A model generated the notes under the pieces. That model made no database searches, was not told the DNA's origin, and was given only the letters and a program-made list of their open reading frames with translations. A stretch of DNA of 64,000 bases from Candidatus Andeanibacterium colombiense (lineage in GTDB: Bacteria; Pseudomonadota; Alphaproteobacteria; Sphingomonadales; Sphingomonadaceae), in the NCBI GenBank assembly GCA_029202985.1, contig CP119316.1:1674001-1738000 (forward strand), read 5' to 3'. Shown here piece after piece: positions 17,137-26,141 of this stretch (positions are counted from its first letter, which is position 1; each line of letters begins with the position of its first letter). The position numbers were made by a program, and so were the translations under genes.

Positions 17137-19972
17137 GCGTCAGGCAGATTTCGGGACGCCCGAGGTCAAGTCGGAAGAGCTGGTCACGCTGACCATCGAT
17201 GGCCGCGAGGTCACCGTTCCCGCCGGGACCACGGTGATGCGCGCGGCGTCCGAAGCCGGCGGCTCGATCCCCAAGCTCTGCGCGACCGACAGCCTGAACC
17301 AGTTCGGCTCGTGCCGCCTGTGCCTGGTCGAGATCGAAGGTGCGCGCGGCACCCCCGCCAGCTGCACCACCCCGGTGGGCCCGGGCATGAAGGTCCTGAC
17401 CCAGACCCCGCGGCTCGACAAATTGCGCAAGGGGGTGATGGAACTCTACATCTCCGACCACCCGCTCGACTGCCTGACCTGCTCGGCCAACAACGATTGC
17501 GAATTGCAGGACCAGGCCGCCAATGTCGGCCTGCGCGATGTGCGCTATGGCTTCGAAGGCGCGAACCACATGCAGCAGGATGTGGACACGTCGAACCCCT
17601 ATTTCGACTTCACCCCCGACAAATGCATCGTCTGTTCGCGCTGCGTGCGCGCCTGCGACGAGACCCAGGGCACGCTTGCGCTCACGGTCGACGGACGCGG
17701 CTTCGCCTCGATGATCAGCGCCGGCCAGAAGGGCGACGATTTCCTCTCCAGCGAATGCGTCAGCTGCGGCGCTTGCGTCCAGGCCTGCCCTACATCCGCG
17801 CTGATGGAAAAAACCGTCAAGGAAATCGGCAAGCCCGAACGCGCGGTCGTGACCACCTGCGCCTATTGCGGCGTCGGCTGCACCTTCCGCGCCGAGATGC
17901 GCGGCGAACAGCTGGTCCGCATGGTCCCGTGGAAGGACGGCAAGGCCAACCGCGGCCATAGCTGCGTCAAGGGCCGCTTCGCCTGGGGCTATGCGAACCA
18001 TCAGGACCGCATCCTCAACCCGATGATCCGCGAGAGCATCGAGGATCCCTGGCAGGAAGTCAGCTGGGAAGAGGTGATGCGCTACACCGCAGAGCGCCTG
18101 AACAAGATCAAGGCCGAGAGCGGCGCCCGCGCGCTGGGCGGGATCACCTCCAGCCGCTGCACCAACGAAGAAGCCTACCTCGTCCAGAAGATCGTGCGCG
18201 GCGGTTTCGGGTCGAACAATGTCGATACCTGCGCCCGCGTGTGCCACTCGCCGACCGGCTTCGGCCTGTCGACCACCTTCGGCACAAGCGCCGGCACGCA
18301 GGATTTCGATTCGGTGATGGATTCGGACGTGATCCTGGTGATCGGCGCGAACCCGACCGACGCCCACCCGGTGTTCGGCAGCCGCATGAAGCGCCGGCTG
18401 CGCCAGGGCGCCAAGCTGATCGTGATCGATCCGCGGCGGATCGACCTCGTCCGCTCGCCGCATATCGAGGCGGATTACCACCTCCCGCTGCAGCCCGGCA
18501 CCAATGTCGCGGTGATGACCAGCATCGCCCATGTGATCGTGACCGAAGGCCTCGCCGACGAGGCCTTCATCCGCGAACGCTGCGACTGGGATGAATATCA
18601 GGATTGGGCGCGCTTCGTCTCCGACGAGAAGAACAGCCCCGAATTCCTCGAAGCCGTCACCCGAGTCCCCGCCGCCGAAGTGCGCGGCGCGGCGCGGCTG
18701 TTCGCGACCGGCGGCAACGGCGCGATCTATTACGGCCTCGGGGTTACCGAGCACAGCCAGGGTTCGTCGACCGTGATGTCGATCGCGAACCTCGCGATGG
18801 CGACCGGCAATATCGGCCGCCGCGGCGTGGGCGTGAACCCGCTGCGCGGCCAGAACAACGTGCAGGGCAGCTGCGACATGGGCAGCTTCCCGCATGAACT
18901 CAGCGGCTATCGCCACATCTCCGATGGTGCGACCCGCAAATTGTTCGAGGACGACTGGGGCGTGACTCTCGATCCCGAGCCCGGCCTGCGTATCCCGAAC
19001 ATGCTCGATGCGGCGGTCGACGGCACCTTCCGCGCGATCTACATCCAGGGCGAGGACATCCTCCAGTCCGATCCGGACACCAAGCATGTCGCCGCCGGCC
19101 TCGCCGCGATGGACTGCGTGATCGTCCACGATCTGTTCCTGAACGAAACCGCGAATTACGCGCATATCTTCCTGCCGGGCTCGACCTTCCTCGAGAAGGA
19201 CGGGACCTTCACCAATGCCGAACGCCGCATCCAGCCGGTGCGCAAGGTGATGGATCCGGCCAACGGCTATGCCGACTGGGAAGTCACCCAGTTGCTCGCC
19301 AATGCGATGGGGCTCGACTGGAACTATTCGCACCCGAGCGAAATCCTCGCCGAAATCTCGCGCCTCACGCCGACGTTCGCCGGCGTGTCGTGGGAACGGC
19401 TCGAGCGCGAAGGCTCGCTCCAGTGGCCGGTCAACGACAAGGCGCCCGACGGTTCGCCGATCATGCATGTCGACGGCTTCGTGCGTGGCAAGGGCAAGTT
19501 CGTGGTCACCGAATATATCCCGACCGACGAGCGCACCGGCCCGCGCTATCCGCTGCTGCTGACCACCGGGCGCATCCTCAGCCATTACAATGTCGGCGCG
19601 CAGACCCGCCGCACCGGCAATGTCGTGTGGCATGAGGAAGATGTGCTCGAAATGCATCCGACCGATGCCGAGAACCGCGGCCTCAAGAGCGGCGACTGGG
19701 CCCGCCTCGCGAGCCGTGCGGGCGAAACCACGCTGCATGTGCTCGTCACTGACCGGGTCGCGCCGGGGGTCGTCTATACGACCTTCCACCACCCGACCAC
19801 GCAGGCCAACGTTATCACCACCGACAATTCGGACTGGGCGACCAACTGCCCCGAATACAAGGTCACCGCGGTGCAGGTGATGCCGTCCAACGGCCCGTCG
19901 CAGTGGCAGGAAGACTATAACGAGCAGGCCGAGCGTTCGCGTCGCATCGCCACCGCGGAAGCAGCCGAATGA
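17126..19972 (+). CDS. fdsA: NAD-dependent formate dehydrogenase alpha subunit (molybdenum, Fe-S)
   Basis: A 948-residue catalytic subunit. In order it has a [2Fe-2S] ferredoxin domain (GSCRLCLVEIEG), a His-Cys 4Fe-4S segment (HPLDCLTCSANNDC), two 4Fe-4S motifs (CIVCSRCVRACD, CVSCGACVQACP), a further 4Fe-4S at CAYCGVGC, and the molybdopterin domains. Cys373-His374 in CARVCHSPTG are the expected Mo ligand and proton acceptor; the codon is TGC, so this is not a selenoprotein. It oxidises formate to CO2. Start ATG 17126 has GGAGAAG 5-6 nt upstream. Confidence 0.95.
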   Translation: MGYERQADFGTPEVKSEELVTLTIDGREVTVPAGTTVMRAASEAGGSIPKLCATDSLNQFGSCRLCLVEIEGARGTPASCTTPVGPGMKVLTQTPRLDKLRKGVMELYISDHPLDCLTCSANNDCELQDQAANVGLRDVRYGFEGANHMQQDVDTSNPYFDFTPDKCIVCSRCVRACDETQGTLALTVDGRGFASMISAGQKGDDFLSSECVSCGACVQACPTSALMEKTVKEIGKPERAVVTTCAYCGVGCTFRAEMRGEQLVRMVPWKDGKANRGHSCVKGRFAWGYANHQDRILNPMIRESIEDPWQEVSWEEVMRYTAERLNKIKAESGARALGGITSSRCTNEEAYLVQKIVRGGFGSNNVDTCARVCHSPTGFGLSTTFGTSAGTQDFDSVMDSDVILVIGANPTDAHPVFGSRMKRRLRQGAKLIVIDPRRIDLVRSPHIEADYHLPLQPGTNVAVMTSIAHVIVTEGLADEAFIRERCDWDEYQDWARFVSDEKNSPEFLEAVTRVPAAEVRGAARLFATGGNGAIYYGLGVTEHSQGSSTVMSIANLAMATGNIGRRGVGVNPLRGQNNVQGSCDMGSFPHELSGYRHISDGATRKLFEDDWGVTLDPEPGLRIPNMLDAAVDGTFRAIYIQGEDILQSDPDTKHVAAGLAAMDCVIVHDLFLNETANYAHIFLPGSTFLEKDGTFTNAERRIQPVRKVMDPANGYADWEVTQLLANAMGLDWNYSHPSEILAEISRLTPTFAGVSWERLEREGSLQWPVNDKAPDGSPIMHVDGFVRGKGKFVVTEYIPTDERTGPRYPLLLTTGRILSHYNVGAQTRRTGNVVWHEEDVLEMHPTDAENRGLKSGDWARLASRAGETTLHVLVTDRVAPGVVYTTFHHPTTQANVITTDNSDWATNCPEYKVTAVQVMPSNGPSQWQEDYNEQAERSRRIATAEAAE

Positions 19973-20253
19973 ACGGCCACGGCATCGCCAAGCTGCGCCG
20001 CATGGCCGACCAGATCGGGGCGAACTTCGCCGCGACCGGGCACGACCATGCGGTGTTCGCCACCGCGGATCATATCTGGAAATTCTGGGATCCGCGGATG
20101 AAGGCGGCAATCTTCGCCGACGACCGCAGCGTGCTGAACCCGATCGCCCGCGAAGCGATCGAAATCCTCGCGCAGGGCATCCGCCCGACGCCGCCGCCGG
20201 CCGACAGCATGTTCAACAAGGTCAACGAGGTCGGCCATTCCGACGCCGGCTGA
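19969..20253 (+). CDS. fdsD: Formate dehydrogenase delta subunit
   Basis: A 94-residue protein of the FdsD family: an N-terminal helix KLRRMADQIGANFA and the conserved HIWKFWDPRMKAAI core. The small subunit is needed for activity or assembly of soluble molybdenum formate dehydrogenases. It overlaps fdsA by ATGA, and fdhD follows one base after its stop. Confidence 0.92.
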   Translation: MNGHGIAKLRRMADQIGANFAATGHDHAVFATADHIWKFWDPRMKAAIFADDRSVLNPIAREAIEILAQGIRPTPPPADSMFNKVNEVGHSDAG

Positions 20254-20254
20254 G

Positions 20255-21025
20255 GTGCTGGAGATCCGGCGCGACGGTTCGCGCCGGGAAATCGAACGCA
20301 GCTGGGTGCCCGAAGCGCCGGTCGCGCTTGAATTCAACGGGCTCGCCTATGCGGTGATGATGGCGACGCCCGCCGATCTGGAAGATTTCGCGCTGGGCTT
20401 CGCGCTGACCGAGGGGCTGGCGAAGCAGCCGTCCGATCTCTCCGATCTCGACGTCGCCGAAGTCGAGAAGGGCTGGATCGTCCGCGGCACCTTGACCGGG
20501 CTCGGGATCGACCAGCTGACCGAACGCGTCCGCGCGCGGGTTGCAGAAAGCTCCTGCGGCTTGTGCGGGATCGAGAACCTCGACGCGGTCGCCAAGCCGC
20601 TGCCGCAAATCGCACCGCACGCGGCGCTGGGCGATGCGGCGATCTTCCGCGCGCTCGGCGAGCTCCGCGATCACCAGCAGCTCGGCCGCGCGACCGGCGC
20701 CGCCCACGCGGCCGCCTTCGCCTCGCCCGAGGGAGCGATCCTCCACGCGCGCGAGGACGTCGGCCGCCACAATGCGCTCGACAAATTGATCGGCGCCCTC
20801 GCCAGGGCCGGGCAGGATATCGCCGCGGGCTTCGTGCTCTCCTCCGCCCGCTGCTCCTACGAAATCGTCGAGAAGACCGTCCGCGCCGGCGCGATGTGCC
20901 TGGTCACCATTTCGCTCCCGACCTCGATGGCGGTCGAGCGCGCGAAGGCGGCCGGCCTCAGCCTCTACAGCCTCGCACGCGACGACAGCGTGCTGCTGGT
21001 GAACGAAGGCTTCCCGCTCCGCTAG
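20255..21025 (+). CDS. fdhD: Formate dehydrogenase accessory sulfurtransferase FdhD
   Basis: A 256-residue protein with the FdhD core: MMATPADLEDFALGFALTEG, the CxxC loop SSCGLCGI and EDVGRHNALDKLIG, SARCSYEIVEK downstream. FdhD passes sulfur from IscS to the Mo cofactor, giving the sulfido ligand essential for formate dehydrogenase. The GTG start at 20255 is one base after fdsD. It closes the formaldehyde/formate run; the next gene has its own ribosome binding site. Confidence 0.92.
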   Translation: MLEIRRDGSRREIERSWVPEAPVALEFNGLAYAVMMATPADLEDFALGFALTEGLAKQPSDLSDLDVAEVEKGWIVRGTLTGLGIDQLTERVRARVAESSCGLCGIENLDAVAKPLPQIAPHAALGDAAIFRALGELRDHQQLGRATGAAHAAAFASPEGAILHAREDVGRHNALDKLIGALARAGQDIAAGFVLSSARCSYEIVEKTVRAGAMCLVTISLPTSMAVERAKAAGLSLYSLARDDSVLLVNEGFPLR

Positions 21026-21105
21026 GGACATTTCCGGATGCGCTTTGCATTCGGCCGGGTTTTGCTATCCTCGCGCGGCGGATCGCCGGTCCGCGAGGGG
21101 GAATG

Positions 21106-24100
21106 ATGAATCTCAAGCTGATCTTCGCCGCCAGCGTCTGTGCGCTGGCAATCTCGGGTCCGGCACGCGCGGATGAGGAGGTGAAGATCGCACCCCCGGC
21201 TGACTGGGTGGTAAAGCCCGCAGACAAGAAGCCACCCAAAACCGCGCGGGTCGCTCCAGCGCCCGAAACCGCGCCCGCGGATAGCGACGCGCCGGTCAAG
21301 ATCATCGGCGCCGATTACCAGGTCCGCCTCGAACCGGATCGGCAAATCACCTACAGCGCGTTTTCGATGCAGTTCCTCACCCCGCAGGGGCTCGCGGCCG
21401 GCAATCTCTCGCTGCCCTGGGATCCCGCGACGCAGACGATCACCGTCCACGAGGTTCATATAAAGCGCGGCAGCGTGGTAATCGACGTGCTGGGAGAAGG
21501 CCAGACTTTCACCGTGCTGCGCCGCGAGCAAGGGCTCGAACTCGCGATGCTCGACGGGGATCTCACCGCCAACCTGTTTCCGGCAGGGCTTGAAGTCGGC
21601 GACACGCTCGAATTTTCCTATACCCTCGAAACCCGGCAACCGGTGCTCAAGGGCCACGCCGAAGCTTCGCTCGGGCCGCTCAATGCGCCGTTGGGCAAGG
21701 TCCACCTGCTGTTCGAATGGCCGGAAGGCCTCGACATGCATCTCTCCCAACCGCGCGATCTCCCCGCCTGGCAGCGCTCGAAGCAGGGCGGCATGCAGGT
21801 CGCGCAGCTGACCGTCGACGATTTCCAGCCCCTCATCACCCCGCATCTGGCACCGGCGCGCTATTCCATTATCCGCATGCCTGAAGCGACCGACTTTTCT
21901 TCGTGGGACCAGGTTTCGCACCTGCTGCGCCCACTTTACGTGCAGGCATCGCAAATCCCGACGGACGGCAAATTGCACGACGAGCTGGAGAAAATCCGCG
22001 CGGCCAGCGACAATCCGCTCAAGCGCGCCGAGCTGGCGCTGGATCTGGTGCAGGACAAGATCCGTTATGTCGCCCTGTCGATGGGCGCCGGCGGGCTGGT
22101 TCCGGCCGATGCCGCAACCACTTGGACCCGGCGCTTCGGGGATTGCAAAGGCAAGACGGTGATGTTGCTGGGCCTGTTGCGGGAACTCGGGATCGAAGCC
22201 GAACCGGTGCTGGTCAACACCGCCGCCGGCGACGCCTTAAGCGAACGGCCGCCAATGGTGTTCTTGTTCGATCACGTGCTGGTGCGCGCGGTAATCGGCG
22301 GGCATGAATATTGGCTCGACGGTACCCGCAGCGGCGACCGGACCCTGGCTGAAATCAAAGTGCCGGCGTTCGGTTGGGGCCTGCCGCTGCGTGACGGCCC
22401 GACCCAGTTGGCCCGGATGATGCCGGAGCCCCTGACCCAGCCGACCGAGGATCTCGCGATCCATATCGACGCCAGCGGCGGGCTTCGCCTGCCAGCCCCG
22501 ACCGAGATCGAGAACGTCCTGCGGGGCGACAATGCGATCGGCTTCAACAATGCGATCGCCAGCTTGGCCGGCAATGTCCGCAAGGAGGCGCTCGAACGCT
22601 ATTGGCACGGCGAATTCGCTTTCGTGACGCCCGAGAAGATCGATGCACGCTTCGATCCGGCAAGCGGCGAAATGCACCTGACCCTGAGCGGCACGGCCGA
22701 GATGGACTGGAACGGCGTGTGGTACGAGACCGACAAGATGCATGTCGGCTTCTCGCCCGATTTCGCACGCGCCGACGGGCCGGGCAAGGATGCGCCTTTC
22801 GCGGTCGCCTATCCGTTTTTCACCCGCGCGGTCGAAACCATCGTTCTCCCGGCGGGCTTCACCGCAGACCAGATCAGCGGCAAGCCGATCGACGAAACCG
22901 TGGCGGGCATCGAATATCACCGCGAAGCCGCAATCGACGGCACTGTGTTCAAGGCGGTCCGCACCAGCCGCAGCATAGTGCCCGAATTCGCAGCTGCCGA
23001 TGCGCCGGCCGCGGCGAAACGCCTTACCGCGCTGAACGACGAAGGGCTCTATCTGAAGATGCCCTCGACCTATCGGCCGAACAGCGCCGAACTGGCCTAT
23101 CGCTCTTCCCAGAACATCACCGACGTGCAGGGATTGATCGATCGCGGCGTAGAGGAGCTCGACTACCAGCGGTACGACGAGGCATTGGCCGATTTCGACC
23201 GCGCGGTGGCCCTCGCCCCCGACAATCCCTTCGCCGCAGCCGATCGCGGCATGGCGCTGGTCTGGAAACACGATCCGGTCGGCGCCGAACAGGCGTTCCT
23301 CCGCGCGGAAAAGCTCGATCCCGATAATGCAGTGGTGAACCGCGGTCGCGGTGTGCTCGCGCTGCAGGCCCAGGATTTCGGCAAAGCAGAGGGCCTCTTT
23401 CGCCGCTCGCTGGAAATCGAGCCAGACAACGCCTTCGCCCATTTTCAATTGGCCCTGGCACTGTTCGGCAAGCAGGACCTCGAAGGCGCGCTGGGCGAAG
23501 CGCGCCAGGCGATCAAGCTCAATTCGGGCTACGGCGCGGCCTACAGCCTGCAGGCTACGCTGTTGATGAACCTCAAGCGGCCCGACGAAGCCGCGGCGGC
23601 GGTCGATACGATGGTGAAGACCTTCCCGAAGGATTCCCAGATGCTCACCTATGCGAGCAATCTCTACGATGCGCTCGGGAAGAGCGAGAAATCGGAGCAA
23701 TTGCTGAAGACCTCCCTCGCGACCGAGGAAACCCCGCTGGCGTTGGTCAACCGTGCGGAACGGCGCCCGGTGAATGAAACCGAGCAGAAGCTCGCCGACC
23801 TCACCCGGGCGCTGCAAATCGATCCCAAATTCGTCCCGGCACTGATCGGCCGGGGGAATGTCCGCTGGATGGAGTATCAGCTCAAACCCGCGCTAAGCGA
23901 CGTAAACCAGGCAATCGCAATCGCACCCGACGCGTTCCAGGCCTATGACGTCAAGGCCAAGATCCTGGCCGATATGGAGCGCAAGCAGGAAGCTGCCGCG
24001 GTCGCCCGGCAGCTGATCGATGCGAATCCGCAGGCCGCGGCCGCTTATTTCTTCGCCGCCAATATTTACGATCGCCTCGGCATGGCAAAGGAAGCCAAGG

Positions 24101-24810
24101 CGGTGCGCGACAAGCAGGTTGCGCTGCCCGCGCAATCGGTCGGCGCATTGCTCTATCGCAACAGCCTGCGCGAACGGACCGACCTTACCGGCCGCGAACA
24201 GGATATCGAGGCCGCGCTGACGCTCGATCCGGGTTCAGCGCCGGCACTGATCGCCAAATCGCAACTGCAGGAAGACCGGGACGATTGGCCCGGTGCTGCC
24301 GAATCGCTGGCCAAGGCGCGCATCCGCGACAAGACCGATGCGCAAATCCCCACGCTGCAGGGCATCGCGCTGGTCAAGGCGAACCACACCGCCGAAGCCG
24401 CCGAAGCCTTCGATGCATCGCGCAAACTGGCCACGACCGCACAGGATTTGAACACTATCTGCTTCGACAAGGTGATGCGCGGAGTGGCACTGGAACGCGC
24501 GGTGGAGGAGTGCGACGCCTCGCTCCAGCTGGCACCCGACAAACCCGCAACCCTGGACAGCCGGGGCCTCGCCTATCTGCGGCTCGGCAAGCTGGGCCAA
24601 GCCAAGACCGATTACGACCGGGCGATCGACAAGCTGCCCGGGGTCGCCAATCCGCTGTACGGCCGGGCCGTGGCGCGTGCGCTCTCCGGCGATCTCAAGG
24701 GCGCGCGCGAGGATGCGGCGGCAGCGTTGCGGATCTCGCCCCAGATGGAGAAGACTTTTCGCGAGTGGGGGATCGACATTCCGGCGGCGATCGCGGGGAA
24801 GCCCAACTGA
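21106..24810 (+). CDS. Secreted DUF3857 / transglutaminase-like / TPR-repeat protein
   Basis: About 1234 residues. A signal peptide (FAASVCALAISGPARA) is followed by a DUF3857 beta-sandwich and a transglutaminase-like core with its triad visible: Cys347 in GDCKGK, His in FLFDHVLV and Asp in EYWLDGT. From about residue 670 there is a long array of TPR repeats (for example YQRYDEALADFDRAVALAPD). The architecture suggests a periplasmic scaffold or peptidase-like enzyme; the substrate is unknown. Two ATGs lie at 21103 and 21106; the second is better spaced from GAGGGGG. It converges on the HPP gene. Confidence 0.85.
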   Translation: MNLKLIFAASVCALAISGPARADEEVKIAPPADWVVKPADKKPPKTARVAPAPETAPADSDAPVKIIGADYQVRLEPDRQITYSAFSMQFLTPQGLAAGNLSLPWDPATQTITVHEVHIKRGSVVIDVLGEGQTFTVLRREQGLELAMLDGDLTANLFPAGLEVGDTLEFSYTLETRQPVLKGHAEASLGPLNAPLGKVHLLFEWPEGLDMHLSQPRDLPAWQRSKQGGMQVAQLTVDDFQPLITPHLAPARYSIIRMPEATDFSSWDQVSHLLRPLYVQASQIPTDGKLHDELEKIRAASDNPLKRAELALDLVQDKIRYVALSMGAGGLVPADAATTWTRRFGDCKGKTVMLLGLLRELGIEAEPVLVNTAAGDALSERPPMVFLFDHVLVRAVIGGHEYWLDGTRSGDRTLAEIKVPAFGWGLPLRDGPTQLARMMPEPLTQPTEDLAIHIDASGGLRLPAPTEIENVLRGDNAIGFNNAIASLAGNVRKEALERYWHGEFAFVTPEKIDARFDPASGEMHLTLSGTAEMDWNGVWYETDKMHVGFSPDFARADGPGKDAPFAVAYPFFTRAVETIVLPAGFTADQISGKPIDETVAGIEYHREAAIDGTVFKAVRTSRSIVPEFAAADAPAAAKRLTALNDEGLYLKMPSTYRPNSAELAYRSSQNITDVQGLIDRGVEELDYQRYDEALADFDRAVALAPDNPFAAADRGMALVWKHDPVGAEQAFLRAEKLDPDNAVVNRGRGVLALQAQDFGKAEGLFRRSLEIEPDNAFAHFQLALALFGKQDLEGALGEARQAIKLNSGYGAAYSLQATLLMNLKRPDEAAAAVDTMVKTFPKDSQMLTYASNLYDALGKSEKSEQLLKTSLATEETPLALVNRAERRPVNETEQKLADLTRALQIDPKFVPALIGRGNVRWMEYQLKPALSDVNQAIAIAPDAFQAYDVKAKILADMERKQEAAAVARQLIDANPQAAAAYFFAANIYDRLGMAKEAKAVRDKQVALPAQSVGALLYRNSLRERTDLTGREQDIEAALTLDPGSAPALIAKSQLQEDRDDWPGAAESLAKARIRDKTDAQIPTLQGIALVKANHTAEAAEAFDASRKLATTAQDLNTICFDKVMRGVALERAVEECDASLQLAPDKPATLDSRGLAYLRLGKLGQAKTDYDRAIDKLPGVANPLYGRAVARALSGDLKGAREDAAAALRISPQMEKTFREWGIDIPAAIAGKPN

Positions 24811-24841
24811 TGCAGTCCGCGCAGTCGGCCGCGCCGCCGGG

Positions 24842-25525
24842 TTAATTTTTGGCGGCCTTCAGGCGCTGGCGCGCATGCGCCTCGGCGTGGGACAGCAGCA
24901 CGTCGAGATCCGCGCGGCTGATATCGAAGCTGTCCGGCAAATCGGCCAGCGCGCGGTCGATGTCTTCCAGATGGAAACCCGACACCTGCAGCGCATCGCC
25001 CGCCGGCAGCGGCACGTGCGGATAGGAGTGCCGCGACAGGCGGTGAAAAAGCATCGCCAGCGACACCAGCGCGATCGAATTGAGCGCCACCGGAGCGAAG
25101 GCGAAATAATAGCCGGCGGCGTGGATGTCCGGAGTGCCGATCACCGCGGTCAGCGCTGCCGCTCCGCCGGGCGGATGAAGGCAGCGGCACAGCGACATCA
25201 CCAGGATCGCCAGCCCCACGCCCGCGCCGGCAGCCAGCATGGGATCGGGGATCATCCGGAACGCAAACACCCCGGCGAGCGCGGAGAGGGTGTTCCCGCC
25301 GACCACCGCCCACGGCTGCGCGAGCGGGCTGGCCGGGACCGCGAAGGCCAGCACCGCGCTTGCGCCGAGCGGGGCGACGATGATCGGGAGGTTCTCGCGT
25401 GCGAGCGGAAGTTCGCGGCACAGCACAATCGTCAGCGCGATACCTACCGCCGCGCCGAGGCAGGCGAGGATGCGGTCGAAAGGCCGCGCACCGACCAGGA
25501 CCGGCCGGAAAAATCTGATCCGCAT
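24842..25525 (-). CDS. HPP family integral membrane protein
   Basis: A 227-residue protein with four or five membrane helices and the diagnostic LHPPGGAAALTA motif. Some HPP proteins have been linked to nitrite or small-ion transport. The C-terminal tail (about 60 residues, DRALADLPDSFDISRADLD) is short and lacks the CBS pair carried by many bacterial members. The ATG at 25525 encodes MRIRFFRPVL, a typical start. It lies 25 bases downstream of metW on the same strand, so it may be read through from metXW. Confidence 0.85.
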   Translation of the reverse strand: MRIRFFRPVLVGARPFDRILACLGAAVGIALTIVLCRELPLARENLPIIVAPLGASAVLAFAVPASPLAQPWAVVGGNTLSALAGVFAFRMIPDPMLAAGAGVGLAILVMSLCRCLHPPGGAAALTAVIGTPDIHAAGYYFAFAPVALNSIALVSLAMLFHRLSRHSYPHVPLPAGDALQVSGFHLEDIDRALADLPDSFDISRADLDVLLSHAEAHARQRLKAAKN

Positions 25526-25550
25526 CGTCGTGCAATCCTGGATAGCAGCC

Positions 25551-26141
25551 CTAGCGACTCAGCTGGAACACCGCATGTTCGGCGCGCCAGTTGGCGCCGG
25601 CCTTGCCGAACTGGCGGCCCTGGCCGAAGAACCAGCTCGCTTCGACCTTCACGCCCTTTTCGGCGATCAGCGCCTCGAAATCGGCGATCGCGAGATGGTG
25701 GATGTTCTCGGTCTCGTACCAGCTCACCGGCAGATGCCGAGTCACCGGCATACGGCCATTGACCAGCAGCGACAGGCGCATGCGCCAATAGGCGAAGTTC
25801 GGAAAGCTGACGAAAGCCTGCCGCCCGACCCGCAGCAACTGGTCGAGCATCAGGTCCGGCCGCTCGGCGGTCTGGAGCGTCTGCGACAGGATCGCGTAGT
25901 CGAACGCATCGTCCGGATATTGCGGCAGGTCGCGGTTCGCGTCGCCCTGGATCACCGACAGGCCCTTGCTGACGCACAGCTCGACGTCTTCCGGGCTCAG
26001 CTCGATCCCGCGCGCGTCGATCCCGCGCCTGTCACGCAGTGCCGCCATCAGCGTGCCGTCGCCGCAACCGACATCGAGTACCCGCGCACCGGCGGGGATA
26101 TGCTCGGCGATCACCGCGAGGTCGGGGCGCAGCGTGCTCAT
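25551..26141 (-). CDS. metW: Methionine biosynthesis protein MetW
   Basis: A 196-residue methyltransferase-fold protein with the SAM-binding-type motif VLDVGCGDGTLM and the MetW hallmarks LSQTLQTAERP, SFPNFAYWRMR and PVSWYETENIHHL. MetW pairs with MetX in homoserine acylation in alpha- and betaproteobacteria and is required for its full activity. Its ATG overlaps the metX stop (ATGA), as is usual for the metXW operon. Confidence 0.95.
   Translation of the reverse strand: MSTLRPDLAVIAEHIPAGARVLDVGCGDGTLMAALRDRRGIDARGIELSPEDVELCVSKGLSVIQGDANRDLPQYPDDAFDYAILSQTLQTAERPDLMLDQLLRVGRQAFVSFPNFAYWRMRLSLLVNGRMPVTRHLPVSWYETENIHHLAIADFEALIAEKGVKVEASWFFGQGRQFGKAGANWRAEHAVFQLSR

Noticed and set aside
18242..18244. 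Possible selenocysteine codon in FdsA
   Set aside because: The active-site codon is TGC (Cys), not TGA.
17087..20110. A 1007-residue open frame on the minus strand opposite fdsA
   Set aside because: It mirrors fdsA, is made of Arg/Ala/Gly/His-rich low-similarity sequence, and has no domain motif. Long antisense frames are expected in such GC-rich DNA.
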